64,000 nucleotides of DNA from Arsenophonus sp045399315 (GCA_045399315.1 DAYVGO010000012.1:62001-126000), one strand, 5' to 3'; shown: positions 8,389 to 17,440, numbered from the stretch's first letter. A program made the numbers and translations. Notes: generated by a model not told the origin, from the sequence alone.

Positions 8389-10127
8389 AGCTCAGCACCT
8401 AACCCAATATAGAATTGTACTTTGCTATAATCAGGATCACCAATCGGCACAGCAATATCCAGTTTAATTGGTCCAACAGGTGAAACCCAGCGAACACCAA
8501 CGCCTGCGCCGACTTTAAAATCATTTTTATTAAAATTATTTACCGCCTCACCACCATCAACAAATAGTGCTCCCCACCAGTTGCCGGTCACATTATATTG
8601 ATACTCTAGTGAGCCAACCGCTAATTTTGAAGCACCAGTTAATTTTCCTTGGTTATTGGTTGGTGAAATTTTTTGATAACCATAACCTCTAATACTACGA
8701 TCACCACCAGCAAAAAAACGGAGATCGGGCGGGACTTTGTCAAATCGATTGGTTTCAATCCAACCAAGATGACCTCTCACAACAAAACGATGCCCTTTCC
8801 AGGGAGTTCTTATCCAAACATTTTGTGCTTGTAATACAATAAAATTAATATCAGAACCCCAGGTAGTATTAGAAATATCAATAGCATATCGCTGACTATC
8901 GCCCCAATAAGGCATAGTTCCACCTTGTTGTCGTATCCGGCTAAGACTTACACCGGGATACAGAATCATGGTAGTATTGGTTACATTTGCTTGGGTAAAA
9001 TGGCTGAGACCCCATCGCAGATTAACACCATATTGCCAACCTTTATAATAATCCCAATTTCTTAACAAATTCAGCGTGGTCATATCAGACTGAGTATCAT
9101 TTAAGTTAATACGCTTATAACCAGCCTGAATGGCATAATACTGTTCTAATGGACTCTTTTTAAGTGGAATTTTATAGCCTGCATCAACAATTTGTTCAGG
9201 CTGTGAAAGGCTAATACTGGAAGTAAAGCTCTGTCCTCTAGAGTTAATCCAAGGTTTATTCCAAATAGCCTTGACCCGAGGGCCAACATCAGTGGAATAA
9301 CCGCCACCTAATTCAACATGATTACGCGCACGTGGCGTTAATACTGCATCTATTGGCAAAATATGGCTGCCATTCTCACGAGCTTTATTAATATTAGGCG
9401 TCACAATTGCGGAATTGAACCAACCGGTATTGACTAACCAACGATTGAATTCAGCCAACTGCTCAGAAGTATAATAATCCCCCTCTTTAAAGGAAACAAT
9501 ATTATTTAAATAATCTTCACGAATTTGAGAGCCTTCATATTTAATGGCACCGAAACGATAACGCTCACCACTATCGAAATCAAATACCCAGTAAGAAACT
9601 CTATGTGCCAATGAAACGCCTAACTGACTTTTCTCCATTTCGGCATCAAAATACCCTTTACGTATCGCCAGGCGACCAAATCCCTGTTTTAAATCTTCAT
9701 AATCGCCATGATTAAGAATAATTCCTTTTGGTGGCGTATTACGTGCTATCATTTCCGCATAGTCTTTATCATGTCTAGCTGAGCCTTTAAGTGTTATCTT
9801 AACATCTACAACATGAACGGGTTTTCCAAGATCAACTTTAGCTGTCAAAATTGGCCGCGAAGGTGGCTGAAATTCCTGATAAGAAAATTCAATAGTGGGT
9901 TCATAATAACCTAACGGCCTTAACCCCAGACGAATTGCTTTATCGACTCTCACCCGGAAACGACCATCTGGGGCGACTTCATCCTGAGTGATACTTGAAA
10001 GTTGAATACGAACGTTTTTTTCCAGCTCTCCACTCAATCCATCAACTTTTAAACGAAGATTGGCACCATTGGCGACTGGCACTACCACCAACATACAAAG
10101 AAAACAAAGTAAAGAGTATCTTGGCAC
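8385..10127 (-). CDS. tamA: Translocation and assembly module outer-membrane component TamA
   Basis: Omp85-family outer-membrane protein. It carries a signal peptide of about 21 residues (MPRYSLLCFLCMLVVV then ANG), three POTRA domains to about residue 265 and a C-terminal 16-strand barrel with the family signature FFAGGDRSIRGYGY around residue 470. At 580 residues it is close to E. coli TamA (577). It is the first gene of the tamA-tamB-ytfP operon, coupled to tamB by a 4 bp overlap. The divergent msrA gene found upstream in E. coli is missing; the flank is non-coding and then a pseudogene patch. Confidence 0.97.
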   Translation of the reverse strand: MPRYSLLCFLCMLVVVPVANGANLRLKVDGLSGELEKNVRIQLSSITQDEVAPDGRFRVRVDKAIRLGLRPLGYYEPTIEFSYQEFQPPSRPILTAKVDLGKPVHVVDVKITLKGSARHDKDYAEMIARNTPPKGIILNHGDYEDLKQGFGRLAIRKGYFDAEMEKSQLGVSLAHRVSYWVFDFDSGERYRFGAIKYEGSQIREDYLNNIVSFKEGDYYTSEQLAEFNRWLVNTGWFNSAIVTPNINKARENGSHILPIDAVLTPRARNHVELGGGYSTDVGPRVKAIWNKPWINSRGQSFTSSISLSQPEQIVDAGYKIPLKKSPLEQYYAIQAGYKRINLNDTQSDMTTLNLLRNWDYYKGWQYGVNLRWGLSHFTQANVTNTTMILYPGVSLSRIRQQGGTMPYWGDSQRYAIDISNTTWGSDINFIVLQAQNVWIRTPWKGHRFVVRGHLGWIETNRFDKVPPDLRFFAGGDRSIRGYGYQKISPTNNQGKLTGASKLAVGSLEYQYNVTGNWWGALFVDGGEAVNNFNKNDFKVGAGVGVRWVSPVGPIKLDIAVPIGDPDYSKVQFYIGLGAEL

Positions 10128-10578
10128 GCCAACTCCTAATGTAAAATAGAATCTATAACGATAAAATACTGACTCATTTTGGTTAAATTAAACAAGATAT
10201 ACAAGAAATTAATAATAAATAATGCAACCTTTCACTGTCTTCTTTTGCCAAAGTAATAGCTGTTGAATAACAGGCTAAAAACATTTTTATTAATAGCGCC
10301 ATTAGCGTATTTATTTTTAAACCATAAAGACCAGATTTATGTGCCAAATACTTTATTAAAAATAGCAACTTTCTATCAAAAAAACGAAATACAAAACACT
10401 TTTCTTGTCATAATAAAGTTTGGAAAAGGACATGAATAAAAGGTAGATTGAAAAAATAATTACCAAGTAACAACAAATTTTGGTAACTATATTACTATTA
10501 AAATAGATAAATACTATCAACTCTATATACGAGCATTAATGCTTTACATCTGTTCAGATATTAGTGTGAATATCTTGC
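10128..10578. other. Non-coding spacer where msrA is expected
   Basis: About 450 bp without a convincing gene. Short ORFs on either strand have no recognisable family or ribosome site. A 7 bp inverted repeat (TTACCAA at 10460, TTGGTAA at 10480) is the only structure I noticed. In E. coli this flank of tamA holds msrA, ytfL and ytfK on the other strand. I could not recognise remnants of them. Confidence 0.5.
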
Positions 10579-10923
10579 TTAACCAGGGACGTCTTCACTT
10601 CCTAGCAATACAACCTGTTGTATATCTGTTAGTGCAATAAAAGGAGTCGCTTTGATCGATAACGGACGATTAGCCAAGGGATTAAATAATAAGCAACTCA
10701 CGTCTGGACGTGAATAATACCCGATCGGATCTACGATCGCTTTGGCGTAGTTAATAGCGGCAAGTGAGCCCAACCAAAGATAACCAAGTAGCCCGATTTC
10801 TGGAAAAACGATCAATTCAACCCCTTTGCCCACAGCTTCTGTTATTAAATCAATAGTTCCTTGCAAATCCATAAATATAGGTACTGGCCGTACCTAGGCA
10901 ACAGTGATCGGCCTATCCATCAT
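10579..10923 (-). pseudogene. Aliphatic-type nitrilase remnant with a large internal deletion
   Basis: From ATG 10923 the frame reads MMDRPITVA, an amber stop, then a run into PIFMDLQGTID and VELIVFPEIGLLGYLWLG. This is the N terminus of a nitrilase-family enzyme including the catalytic-glutamate strand (FPE). It then jumps within one frame to VDPIGYYSRPDVSCLLFN, which in nitrilases lies near the C terminus. About 200 middle codons, including the catalytic lysine and cysteine, are gone. The amber replaces the glutamine of the usual AVQ motif (CAG to TAG). At 115 codons against about 310-350 for the family it cannot be active. Nitrilases are patchy in Enterobacterales, so acquisition by transfer followed by decay is plausible. 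Confidence 0.8.
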
Positions 10924-11047
10924 TAATTTACCTCATTGTAGAATGTCACCTATATTATATCTGTGCTTATACAAACGAAGTGGTTATTAATGTTATCACC
11001 AGAAAACAACCAGCTTATCAGGCTCTATAGAACCTGATATTAAAAGT

Positions 11048-13082
11048 TTACCAGATACGGATCCGCTCTTTAGGAGCCATATAAAGCTTATCACCTTTTT
11101 GTACATTAAATACAAAATACCAATTATCCATATTACGACGTACCACACCGTTGGCGCGATAGGGATTTGGGCTATGGTGATCAGTCATAATCTTATTACG
11201 TACAGCCTCTTTATTCGCTAACTCCTGCCAAGTTCTCACCTAAGCAATAAAGAAACGTTGTAGGCCGGTCGTTCCATCAATAATCAGCGGTTCAACATTT
11301 GGATAATGTTTTTTAGCAAATTGTTTATAGACATTAAGAGCAATATTTAACCCACCGAGATCACCAATATTTTCACCCAGGGTGAGTTTACCGTTAACAG
11401 CTAAACCATCAATTTTAAACCCGTTATACTGCTTAATAAGTTTAGCGGTTTTTTCTTTAAAATGCTGCTGTGAAGCCGCTGTCCACCAGTTTCTTAATTA
11501 CCCAGTTCCATCATAAAGGCGGCCTTGATCATCAAAGCCATGGCCCATCTCATACCCGATAATGACACCAATAGCACCATAGTTATAAGCAGGATCTATA
11601 TTTTGATCAAAGAATGGCGCTTGCAAAATAGCAACAGGGAAAACAATTTCATTTTGAACCGGATTATAATAAGCGTTAATTGTTTGTGGCGTTATCCCCC
11701 ATTCCCACATCCTGACTTTGTCACCGATCCTACTCATATTATCCTGATAGAACCAATTTTGTACTTGCAGATAATTGTCGAATAATGTGTCTGGTTGTAA
11801 ATGAAGGCTACTAAAATCATGCCATTTTTCAGGGTAGCCAATTTTAACGGTAAATTGGCTAAGCTTTTGTAGTACTTCTTGATGAGTTTGCTTATCTATC
11901 CAGCCATTATTTTGCAAACGTGTTTTAAGAGTCTGTTTAATATAACTCACCAGATTTTAGATCTTATTTTTAGCTTCAGGATCAAAATAGGTTGCAACAT
12001 AAAGTTGCCCCAACGGCTCCTGTAGCTTATTAACGATTTCTAAAGCCCATTCTTTACGTGAACGTTGCTGTTTAATTCCATTTAATCGGATTGAATAAAA
12101 ATTAAAACGTGCATCAGAAAAAGCTTGATTCAAGTAACTGGCTTTACTACTTAGGTAATGGAAAAGTAAGTAGTTTTATAAAGTTACTACCGGGGTATTA
12201 GCCAATATTTTTGCCAGCTGCTCAACCGCACTGCCATTTTCTACAATAATTTTTGCCAACTGTTCATCAGCAAGTTTCCATTGCTGAATAAACCCCTGCC
12301 ATTGATAATCTGGAGTAAACTTTTTCAATTGACTAAGCGACATTGGATGATAATTCTTCAGCGTGTCACGTTCAGCTTCTGGCGACCAGTGAACTTTAAC
12401 CAATGATTTTTTCAACGCAAAAATCTGCTTGGCCTTTAATTGCGCGTCTTTCTCTCCGGCTAATTGCAAAATAGTCGCAATATATGCGACATAGTCCTGA
12501 CGGATAGTTTCCATCTGTTTAGTATTATTGAGATAATAATTTCTATTTGGTAAGCCTAACCTACCTTGTCCCAGATAAAGAACATAGGTATCGGGTGCTT
12601 TTGCATCTAACCCAACCCAATAAGAAAATAAATGGTATATAACCTGGTTTTGCCATTAGATTAGTAATATCAGCGTGAGTTTTTGCCTGCTTGATAGCAT
12701 TAAGCACATTTTGTACCGGAGTTAAACCTCTTTTTTCAATCGCCGTTTCATTTAGATAACTGCAATATAATTACGAATATTGTGTTGATTATGATTAAGC
12801 TCACTTTCCGGTTTAACTTCAAGTTTATTTATCAGCGTCTGCAACTGTTTTTCGGTTTTGAGATATAACTCAACAAATGAATTAATACTCGCCATTCCAG
12901 CTGGGATTTTCACATGAGTTATCCAATCATGATTAACATATTGATAAAAATCATTACCTGGCGAAATGGAATCAGACAATGTAATTTTTTGGTCACCGTA
13001 AGTAACTTCTTTGGCAACAGCAAAGGACACAGCTGTCATAGCAGACAGGCTAAATAAGTAGGGCTAAAACAGTTTCTTGCAT
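11048..13082 (-). pseudogene. M13-family zinc metallopeptidase (PepO/neprilysin-like), degraded
   Basis: Consecutive minus-strand segments cover a whole M13 peptidase of about 670 residues in order: a signal-peptide start at 13082; an N-terminal part to about 12752 (SISPGNDFYQYVNHDW); a middle part, about 12514-12176; a catalytic part, about 11950-11498; and a C-terminal part ending at 11048 (RIRIW, like the family's C-terminal W). Lesions: a TAG in the signal peptide with a frame change, further frame changes near 12750 and 12150-11950, and a TAG at about 11240 where the family has W. The zinc motif HExxH reads YEMGH, the first histidine being lost by CAT to TAT. The ENIGDLGG motif with the third zinc ligand survives near 11370. 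Confidence 0.88.
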
Positions 13083-13464
13083 AGGAGAAAACCTTTCTCT
13101 TCTTTGAGATTGATATATTCCATCAACAAGCTTTGATAAGCGAGTAAGTTATATAGACTACTACAATTATTTAATTCCAGTTTATATGGGATTCAAATTA
13201 CTTCAAAATTATAGACTTTATATTAATCGAAACATCGCCGTAGGCCTACCCTAAGCCAAATTATTAAATCCCACCGACAAAATGAAATAGGGTTGCTAAA
13301 AAGCAAATCTAATCTAAGATGGAGGTAGTAAAGCGAGGTTTGGTAAAACACTTTTTTGCTAATTCAGTTTGAAGCAGAACTTATGTATGAAAAACACTTA
13401 AATGATTAGCTTATATTTATACCTGCGCCACTGAGAGTGTGGCGCACAATCTATCTCAGACGAA
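13083..13464. other. Non-coding spacer beside the M13 pseudogene
   Basis: About 380 bp without a supported gene. It holds one strong hairpin at 13424-13446: stem TGCGCCAC / GTGGCGCA, loop TGAGAGT. This lies 19 bp past the end of the small ORF at 13465 and could end its transcript. No U tract follows on the minus strand, so it may not be an intrinsic terminator. Confidence 0.45.
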
Positions 13465-13671
13465 TTAACCTATTTCTGTCTGGAGGACAAGAACTTCTTT
13501 ATTGATTTCATTCATTATATTGAAATACCGCTTATCTTTAATTCTTGGAGGTAATATCTTTCCTTTGTCAAATTCAAATACTCCCATATCTTTGATATAC
13601 AATCGACCACGAAATAATATTTTAACGTAACGCGCAATCTTCAGTGGATTATAACGGTGAAAAATCTTCAT
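13465..13671 (-). CDS. Hypothetical small protein (68 aa), downstream partner of an overlapping ORF
   Basis: I do not recognise a family. The 68 residues are basic, with no signal peptide or membrane segment. The core reads GRLYIKDMGVFEFDKGKIL, a short beta-rich pattern, followed by PPRIKDKRYF. The start ATG 13671 lies inside the end of the upstream ORF, with GGGGAG 10 bases before it, so translational coupling is possible. Equally, the two ORFs may be one original gene of about 150 residues split by a frameshift. It lies next to two clear pseudogenes, which favours caution. The gene may be expressed, as the coding frame is otherwise clean. Confidence 0.5.
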   Translation of the reverse strand: MKIFHRYNPLKIARYVKILFRGRLYIKDMGVFEFDKGKILPPRIKDKRYFNIMNEINKEVLVLQTEIG

Positions 13672-13909
13672 TCAACTTTTTCTCCCCTTTGTTGATTTTG
13701 AATTCACAAGAATGTGATTCATAACACATTTTATAATCATAGACTATTGAGACAAGCTTTAGTTCTCCTTTTCCAATAAGATTTAAAGATTTTACATAAC
13801 ATGATAACTGATTAAATAGTTTTGAATAATCATTACAATATTTTTCATTTGATGTCTTAACAACTTTTACTGTATATGCTAGTGCAGCTTTTAGTAACAA
13901 AGACATCAT
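13649..13909 (-). CDS. Hypothetical small protein (86 aa), upstream ORF of an overlapping pair
   Basis: I do not recognise a family. The 86-residue product begins with a short hydrophobic stretch (MMSLLLKAALAYTVKVV), too weak to call a membrane anchor, and has four cysteines in its C-terminal two thirds. It overlaps the next ORF by 23 bp in a different frame. The start codon at 13909 has no clear ribosome site, which lowers confidence; MM allows 13909 or 13906. It is divergent from ytfJ across about 75 bp. It could be the N-terminal half of a frameshifted gene or the first gene of a two-gene unit. Confidence 0.45.
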   Translation of the reverse strand: MMSLLLKAALAYTVKVVKTSNEKYCNDYSKLFNQLSCYVKSLNLIGKGELKLVSIVYDYKMCYESHSCEFKINKGEKKLNEDFSPL

Positions 13910-13983
13910 ATTTAAGATTGACTATGCTAATAAATGATTACAAACATTAATAACCAGTGTAGAAAAAATTAGTGAGGAGTACT

Positions 13984-14547
13984 ATGTTAAAAAAGATCAT
14001 ACTCATAGCAATTTTATTAACTCTGCCTTTCTCGGCATTAACAGCCAACTTTACCATTAATAAGCCGGTACCTGACGTTACTGTCACTGATCGAGGTGAA
14101 CTTCTGTTAAATGAAAATGGTAAGCTTATTTATCAAGCTTGGAATAGCAAAAAACTGGCTAGCAAAATAAGAACAATCCTACATATTGCCGGGCGTCTTT
14201 CCGCTAAAGAACTCAACGAGCCATTAATTGAAGCTATTAAACAAAAGAAATTTGATCAGAAAAAGTACCAGACAACAACTATTATTAATACCGATGATAT
14301 AATCTTTGGAACCGGTTTTTTTGTCCGCAGTAGTATTGAAGACAGCAAGCGAGAATTCCCTTTTTCACAAATCATTGTTGATAACAAAGGTGTAGTTAAA
14401 AAAGCCTGGCAGTTAAAACCCAAAAACTCAACCATCATCGTATTAAATAAAAATGGTGAAGTCTTGTTTGCTAAAGATGGCGTACTAACATCACAAGAGA
14501 CAAGCAAAGTTATTAAACTGATTGAAACACAATTAAAAAATAATTAA
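13984..14547 (+). CDS. ytfJ: Periplasmic YtfJ-family protein
   Basis: YtfJ is a periplasmic protein of thioredoxin-like fold with unknown function. The start is set at ATG 13984 because GAGGAG (13974-13979) sits just before it; the GTG at 13972 would swallow that site. This gives 187 residues against about 184 in E. coli. A signal peptide (LKKIILIAILLTLPFSALTA) is followed by the mature protein NFTINKPVPDVTVTDRGEL. The catalytic CXXC of thioredoxins is absent, as in the family. It is convergent with cysQ, its neighbour in E. coli (ytfI lies between there). Confidence 0.9.
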   Translation: MLKKIILIAILLTLPFSALTANFTINKPVPDVTVTDRGELLLNENGKLIYQAWNSKKLASKIRTILHIAGRLSAKELNEPLIEAIKQKKFDQKKYQTTTIINTDDIIFGTGFFVRSSIEDSKREFPFSQIIVDNKGVVKKAWQLKPKNSTIIVLNKNGEVLFAKDGVLTSQETSKVIKLIETQLKNN

Positions 14548-14555
14548 TTAAACTA

Positions 14556-15296
14556 TCAGAATATTGACACCCTAAATCCCGGATTAACAAAGGATTCTCT
14601 TGGTGAATAGTCTAGCGTTCTACCATACCAATCAATTACCTTAGCACCTGCCGCCTGGGCAATTGCATGCCCAGCGGCAGTATCCCAAATATGAGTAGGG
14701 CCAAAGCGTGGATAAAGTTGCGCGTTACCTTCAGCAACGAGACAAAATTTTAATGAAGATCCCATGACCATTACTTCATGCTTGCCCATTTGGGCTAAAT
14801 AATCGGCCAATTCTTTATCCTGATAAGAACGACTGATTACAATCAGAGGAGGGTGCCCATTAGCAACATGAATGGCTTGTCTGACGCCATCTACTATTTT
14901 CCATGCTGTCCCTTTCTCACTCGCATAAAGTGCATTTTTTGCTGGTGCATAGATAACTCCCATAACGGGAGAACCAGACTTAATCAAAGCAATATTGACA
15001 GTAAATTCACCATTCCTTTGAACAAACTCTTTGGTACCATCAAGTGGATCGACTAACCAGTAGCACTCCCAGTGGCAACGTTCCAGCCAAGCTGGAGGTT
15101 CTTCTTCAGAGAGTAACGGAATATGAGGTGTTATGCTTGCTAATCCAGTTTTAATAATCTGGTGAGCAAGAAAATCCGCTTCAGTCACCGGTGAGCTATC
15201 TTTTTTGTGCTTAACAGAAAGTTGTTGTTTACTTTCATAGATAGCCATAATTGCTCTACCTGCTTCTTTCGCCAAATCACAAATTTGCTCAAGCAT
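14556..15296 (-). CDS. cysQ: 3'(2'),5'-bisphosphate nucleotidase CysQ
   Basis: Inositol-monophosphatase-fold enzyme that removes the 3' phosphate from PAP and PAPS, recycling the by-product of sulfate assimilation and acyl-carrier-protein synthesis. The 246 residues match E. coli CysQ. Metal-binding motifs are intact: SEEEP near residue 65, the hallmark DPLDGTKEF near residue 85, and WDTAAGHAI near residue 205. ATG 15296 is the natural start (MLEQICDLAKEAG). No sulfate-assimilation genes are in this window, so PAP removal for general RNA metabolism may be its main retained role (inference). Confidence 0.96.
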   Translation of the reverse strand: MLEQICDLAKEAGRAIMAIYESKQQLSVKHKKDSSPVTEADFLAHQIIKTGLASITPHIPLLSEEEPPAWLERCHWECYWLVDPLDGTKEFVQRNGEFTVNIALIKSGSPVMGVIYAPAKNALYASEKGTAWKIVDGVRQAIHVANGHPPLIVISRSYQDKELADYLAQMGKHEVMVMGSSLKFCLVAEGNAQLYPRFGPTHIWDTAAGHAIAQAAGAKVIDWYGRTLDYSPRESFVNPGFRVSIF

Positions 15297-15380
15297 ATTA
15301 TATCTCTGAAAACGGCATAAATTATTTATCGAATTATCTTCTTTATAAACAGGCTAATTCGATGACGAGTAAGACCTTAA

Positions 15381-16001
15381 TTAGACAATCTCAAGCAATT
15401 CAACTTCGAAAATTAACGTGCTAAACGGCGGAATAGCGGCACCAGCACCACGTTCACCATATGCTAAATTATGCGGAATATAAAGTTCCCATTTTGAACC
15501 TATAGGCATCAATGTCAAAGCTTCAATCCAGCCAGCAATAACGCCATTAACAGGAAATTCTGCTGGTTGCCCTCGATCTCTCGAACAATCAAAAACCGTG
15601 CCATCGATTAACCGACCAGTATAATGAACACGAACCCGATCTGCTTTGGCAGGAATAGCACCTTCACCTTGTTTTAATATACTAAATTGCAATCCTGATT
15701 CCGTTGTATTGACACCTTCCCGCTGCCGATTGTTCTCCAAGAATATTTGTCCTTTCACCACCGTTGCTTGTTGAAATTTACGTCGCTCAGCATCCGCACG
15801 TTCATGGATCTCACGCAATGCCCTATGCAAAGCTTCAACCGGAACAACTGGGGTTTTACTATGTAATGCATCACATAAACCTGCAAGTAAAGCTTCAGGC
15901 TGTATGCCTCCCAAACCTGATTCTAAAAGCTGCTGTCCGACTTGAAGACCAATACCATAACTTGCCTGAGTTTCAACTGAATCGAATGCTTGATCTGTCA
16001 T
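15381..16001 (-). CDS. fklB: FKBP-type peptidyl-prolyl isomerase FklB (FKBP22)
   Basis: Prolyl cis-trans isomerase and folding helper. I chose the ATG at 16001 (MTDQAFDSVETQASYGIGLQ), which follows AGGTG and gives 206 residues, the length of E. coli FklB; the upstream ATG at 16043 adds 14 unmatched residues. The N-terminal dimerisation domain spans about 1-85 (SYGIGLQVGQQL, then HRALREIHERADAERRK). The FKBP domain follows from about residue 110 with VRVHYTGRLIDGTVFD and WELYIPHNLAYGERG. It sits beside the rpsF-rplI operon, as in E. coli once ytfA/B-type genes are removed. Confidence 0.95.
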   Translation of the reverse strand: MTDQAFDSVETQASYGIGLQVGQQLLESGLGGIQPEALLAGLCDALHSKTPVVPVEALHRALREIHERADAERRKFQQATVVKGQIFLENNRQREGVNTTESGLQFSILKQGEGAIPAKADRVRVHYTGRLIDGTVFDCSRDRGQPAEFPVNGVIAGWIEALTLMPIGSKWELYIPHNLAYGERGAGAAIPPFSTLIFEVELLEIV

Positions 16002-16340
16002 AGAACACCTATTTATTAAATTATAAATAATAACAGCCATCAATAAAGGGGTAAATAATTGTATAAAATAAATTTTAGCTAAAAAATAATATGTTAACTT
16101 AATATCAATCTATTAATTTTCTAATACTAAAAATTTGAAGCTGGGAGTTTGACTTGAAAAATACACTTTATTTCTTATAATAATGTCTATCAATGACAAT
16201 ATATAAACAACAACATTTTTATGAATTAAAATTAACTGCTAATCAATCAGAAATCCTCAACTAGCAATCAAAAAAGTTAACCAATGTCCTCCACGCGCTA
16301 GATTGCTAGACACGATTACTTAGCCACTAAAATTAGAAAT
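16002..16340. other. fklB-rplI spacer
   Basis: About 340 bp of A+T-rich sequence between fklB and the rplI terminator with no supported gene. It contains a 9 bp inverted repeat (CTAGCAATC at 16261 and GATTGCTAG at 16301, spaced 31 bp) of unknown meaning. The fklB promoter should lie here. Confidence 0.45.
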
Positions 16341-16368
16341 AAAAACACCAGCATTTGCTGGTGTTTTT
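16341..16368 (-). terminator. Terminator of the rpsF-priB-rpsR-rplI operon
   Basis: A perfect 12 bp stem (AAAAACACCAGC / GCTGGTGTTTTT) with an ATTT loop ends in five T residues on either strand. It starts 27 bp after the rplI stop. It can act in both directions but there is no gene feeding it from the left on the plus strand. Confidence 0.9.
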
Positions 16369-16394
16369 ATTTGTGCCTAATAATCAGAAAGCAA

Positions 16395-16844
16395 TTATTC
16401 AGCAATAATATTCACATTTAGTTTTGCAAATACATCACTATGCACTTGGAAGTGAACTTCATGTTCACCAACAGTACGCAATACACCATTTGGTAAGCGG
16501 ACTTCACTTTTCGCAATCTCGACACCTGCAGCAGTAACTGCTTGAGCAATATCACGAGTTCCGATCGAACCAAATAGTTTACCTTCATCACCTGCTTTAG
16601 AGGTGATAGTTACTGTTGCTAATGAATTAATTTTCTCAGCGCGCGCTTCAGCTACAGCCAGAACGTCAGCTAACTTAGCTTCCAATTCGGCACGACGTGC
16701 TTCAAAAAATTCAATATTTTTCTTAGTTGCAGGAACAGCTTTCCCCTGTGGAACTAAAAGGTTACGAGCATAACCCGCTTTAACAACAACTTTATCACCC
16801 AGGCTACCCAGGTTGGCTACTTTATCCAGTAGAATAATTTGCAT
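16395..16844 (-). CDS. rplI: 50S ribosomal protein L9
   Basis: L9 binds 23S rRNA domain V and helps hold the reading frame on the ribosome. The 149 residues equal E. coli L9. The N-terminal RNA-binding domain (MQIILLDKVANLGSLGDKV, then GYARNLLVPQGKA) is followed by a long connecting helix rich in E and A (about residues 41-75) and the C-terminal domain ending FAKLNVNIIAE. It is the last gene of the operon and is followed by a strong terminator. Confidence 0.98.
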   Translation of the reverse strand: MQIILLDKVANLGSLGDKVVVKAGYARNLLVPQGKAVPATKKNIEFFEARRAELEAKLADVLAVAEARAEKINSLATVTITSKAGDEGKLFGSIGTRDIAQAVTAAGVEIAKSEVRLPNGVLRTVGEHEVHFQVHSDVFAKLNVNIIAE

Positions 16845-16882
16845 TACCTTATCCTCTTTAAGTCGTTAATGGACCATACCAA

Positions 16883-17110
16883 CTACTGATGACGATCAGT
16901 ATATGGCAGCAGAGACAGGTAACGCGCGCGCTTAATAGCACGTGCGAGCTGACGCTGGTATTTTGCACGAGTGCCAGTGATACGACTTGGTACAATTTTA
17001 CCACTTTCAGTGATATAGTTTTTTAGCATCGTGATATCTTTATAATCAATCTCTTGAACGCCTTCCGCTGTGAAACGGCAGAACTTACGACGACGGAAAT
17101 AACGTGCCAT
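16883..17110 (-). CDS. rpsR: 30S ribosomal protein S18
   Basis: Small-subunit platform protein that pairs with S6. I place the start at ATG 17110 (MARYFRRRKFCRF), giving the 75 residues of E. coli S18; an in-frame ATG at 17125 would add METSQ and overlap priB. The protein matches almost throughout (DYKDITMLKNYITESGKIVPSRITGT is the S18 core). It is third in the rpsF-priB-rpsR-rplI operon, 4 bp after priB. Confidence 0.98.
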   Translation of the reverse strand: MARYFRRRKFCRFTAEGVQEIDYKDITMLKNYITESGKIVPSRITGTRAKYQRQLARAIKRARYLSLLPYTDRHQ

Positions 17111-17114
17111 TTGG

Positions 17115-17432
17115 CTAGTCTCCAAAATCTATCAATTCAATCTGCTCGGCATGAAGCATTATGTTATTCAAGCCATTAGCACTCTGATGGTTACTAATGA
17201 AACCCATAACAGTGATTCGACTACCGACCGTTATACTGTGAGTAAACTGTTGTAGTTCTTGCCCGCTGGCGATGATACTTATTCTACACCATACTTGCCG
17301 CGCAAAACCGGCCTCCTGCTGTTGTGAACGATGTTCGAGCACAAACTGACAGTGAGGAACTCCAGCCGGACTAACTTTTCTTATCGGTGCTTTATAGATT
17401 TTCCCCGACAGCACCAATCTATTAGTATTCAC
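17115..17432 (-). CDS. priB: Primosomal replication protein N (PriB)
   Basis: Single-strand DNA-binding OB-fold dimer that links PriA to DnaT in restarting stalled forks. The core is strongly conserved: RKVSPAGVPHCQFVLEHRSQ, then THSITVGSRITVMGFIS and LHAEQIELIDFGD. The start is uncertain between GTG 17432 (MNTNRLVLSG, 105 aa, closest to the E. coli N terminus) and TTG 17438 (better spaced from GAAGAG); no ATG is available. E. coli PriB has 104 residues. It starts just after rpsF, so expression is probably coupled to S6 and limited by a weak start codon. Confidence 0.95.
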   Translation of the reverse strand: MNTNRLVLSGKIYKAPIRKVSPAGVPHCQFVLEHRSQQQEAGFARQVWCRISIIASGQELQQFTHSITVGSRITVMGFISNHQSANGLNNIMLHAEQIELIDFGD

Positions 17433-17440
17433 AACCAAAA

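Noticed and set aside
10183..10368. 61-codon minus-strand ORF next to tamA
   Set aside because: Hydrophobic, low-complexity translation of A+T-rich DNA with no ribosome site and no family resemblance; treated as spacer.
13424..13446. Strong GC-rich hairpin as a REP-like or mobile element
   Set aside because: Only one copy was noticed in the window and there are no direct repeats around it; at most a transcript-end hairpin.
10100..14000. Genomic island with integrase, IS or toxin-antitoxin
   Set aside because: No transposase, integrase, tRNA-flanked repeat or recognised toxin or antitoxin motif; the overlapping ORF pair alone is not enough to claim a toxin-antitoxin unit.
16261..16309. Inverted repeat CTAGCAATC/GATTGCTAG as ends of a small insertion
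   Set aside because: Nine-bp arms 31 bp apart with no target duplication, no ORF and no second copy seen; chance is likely.
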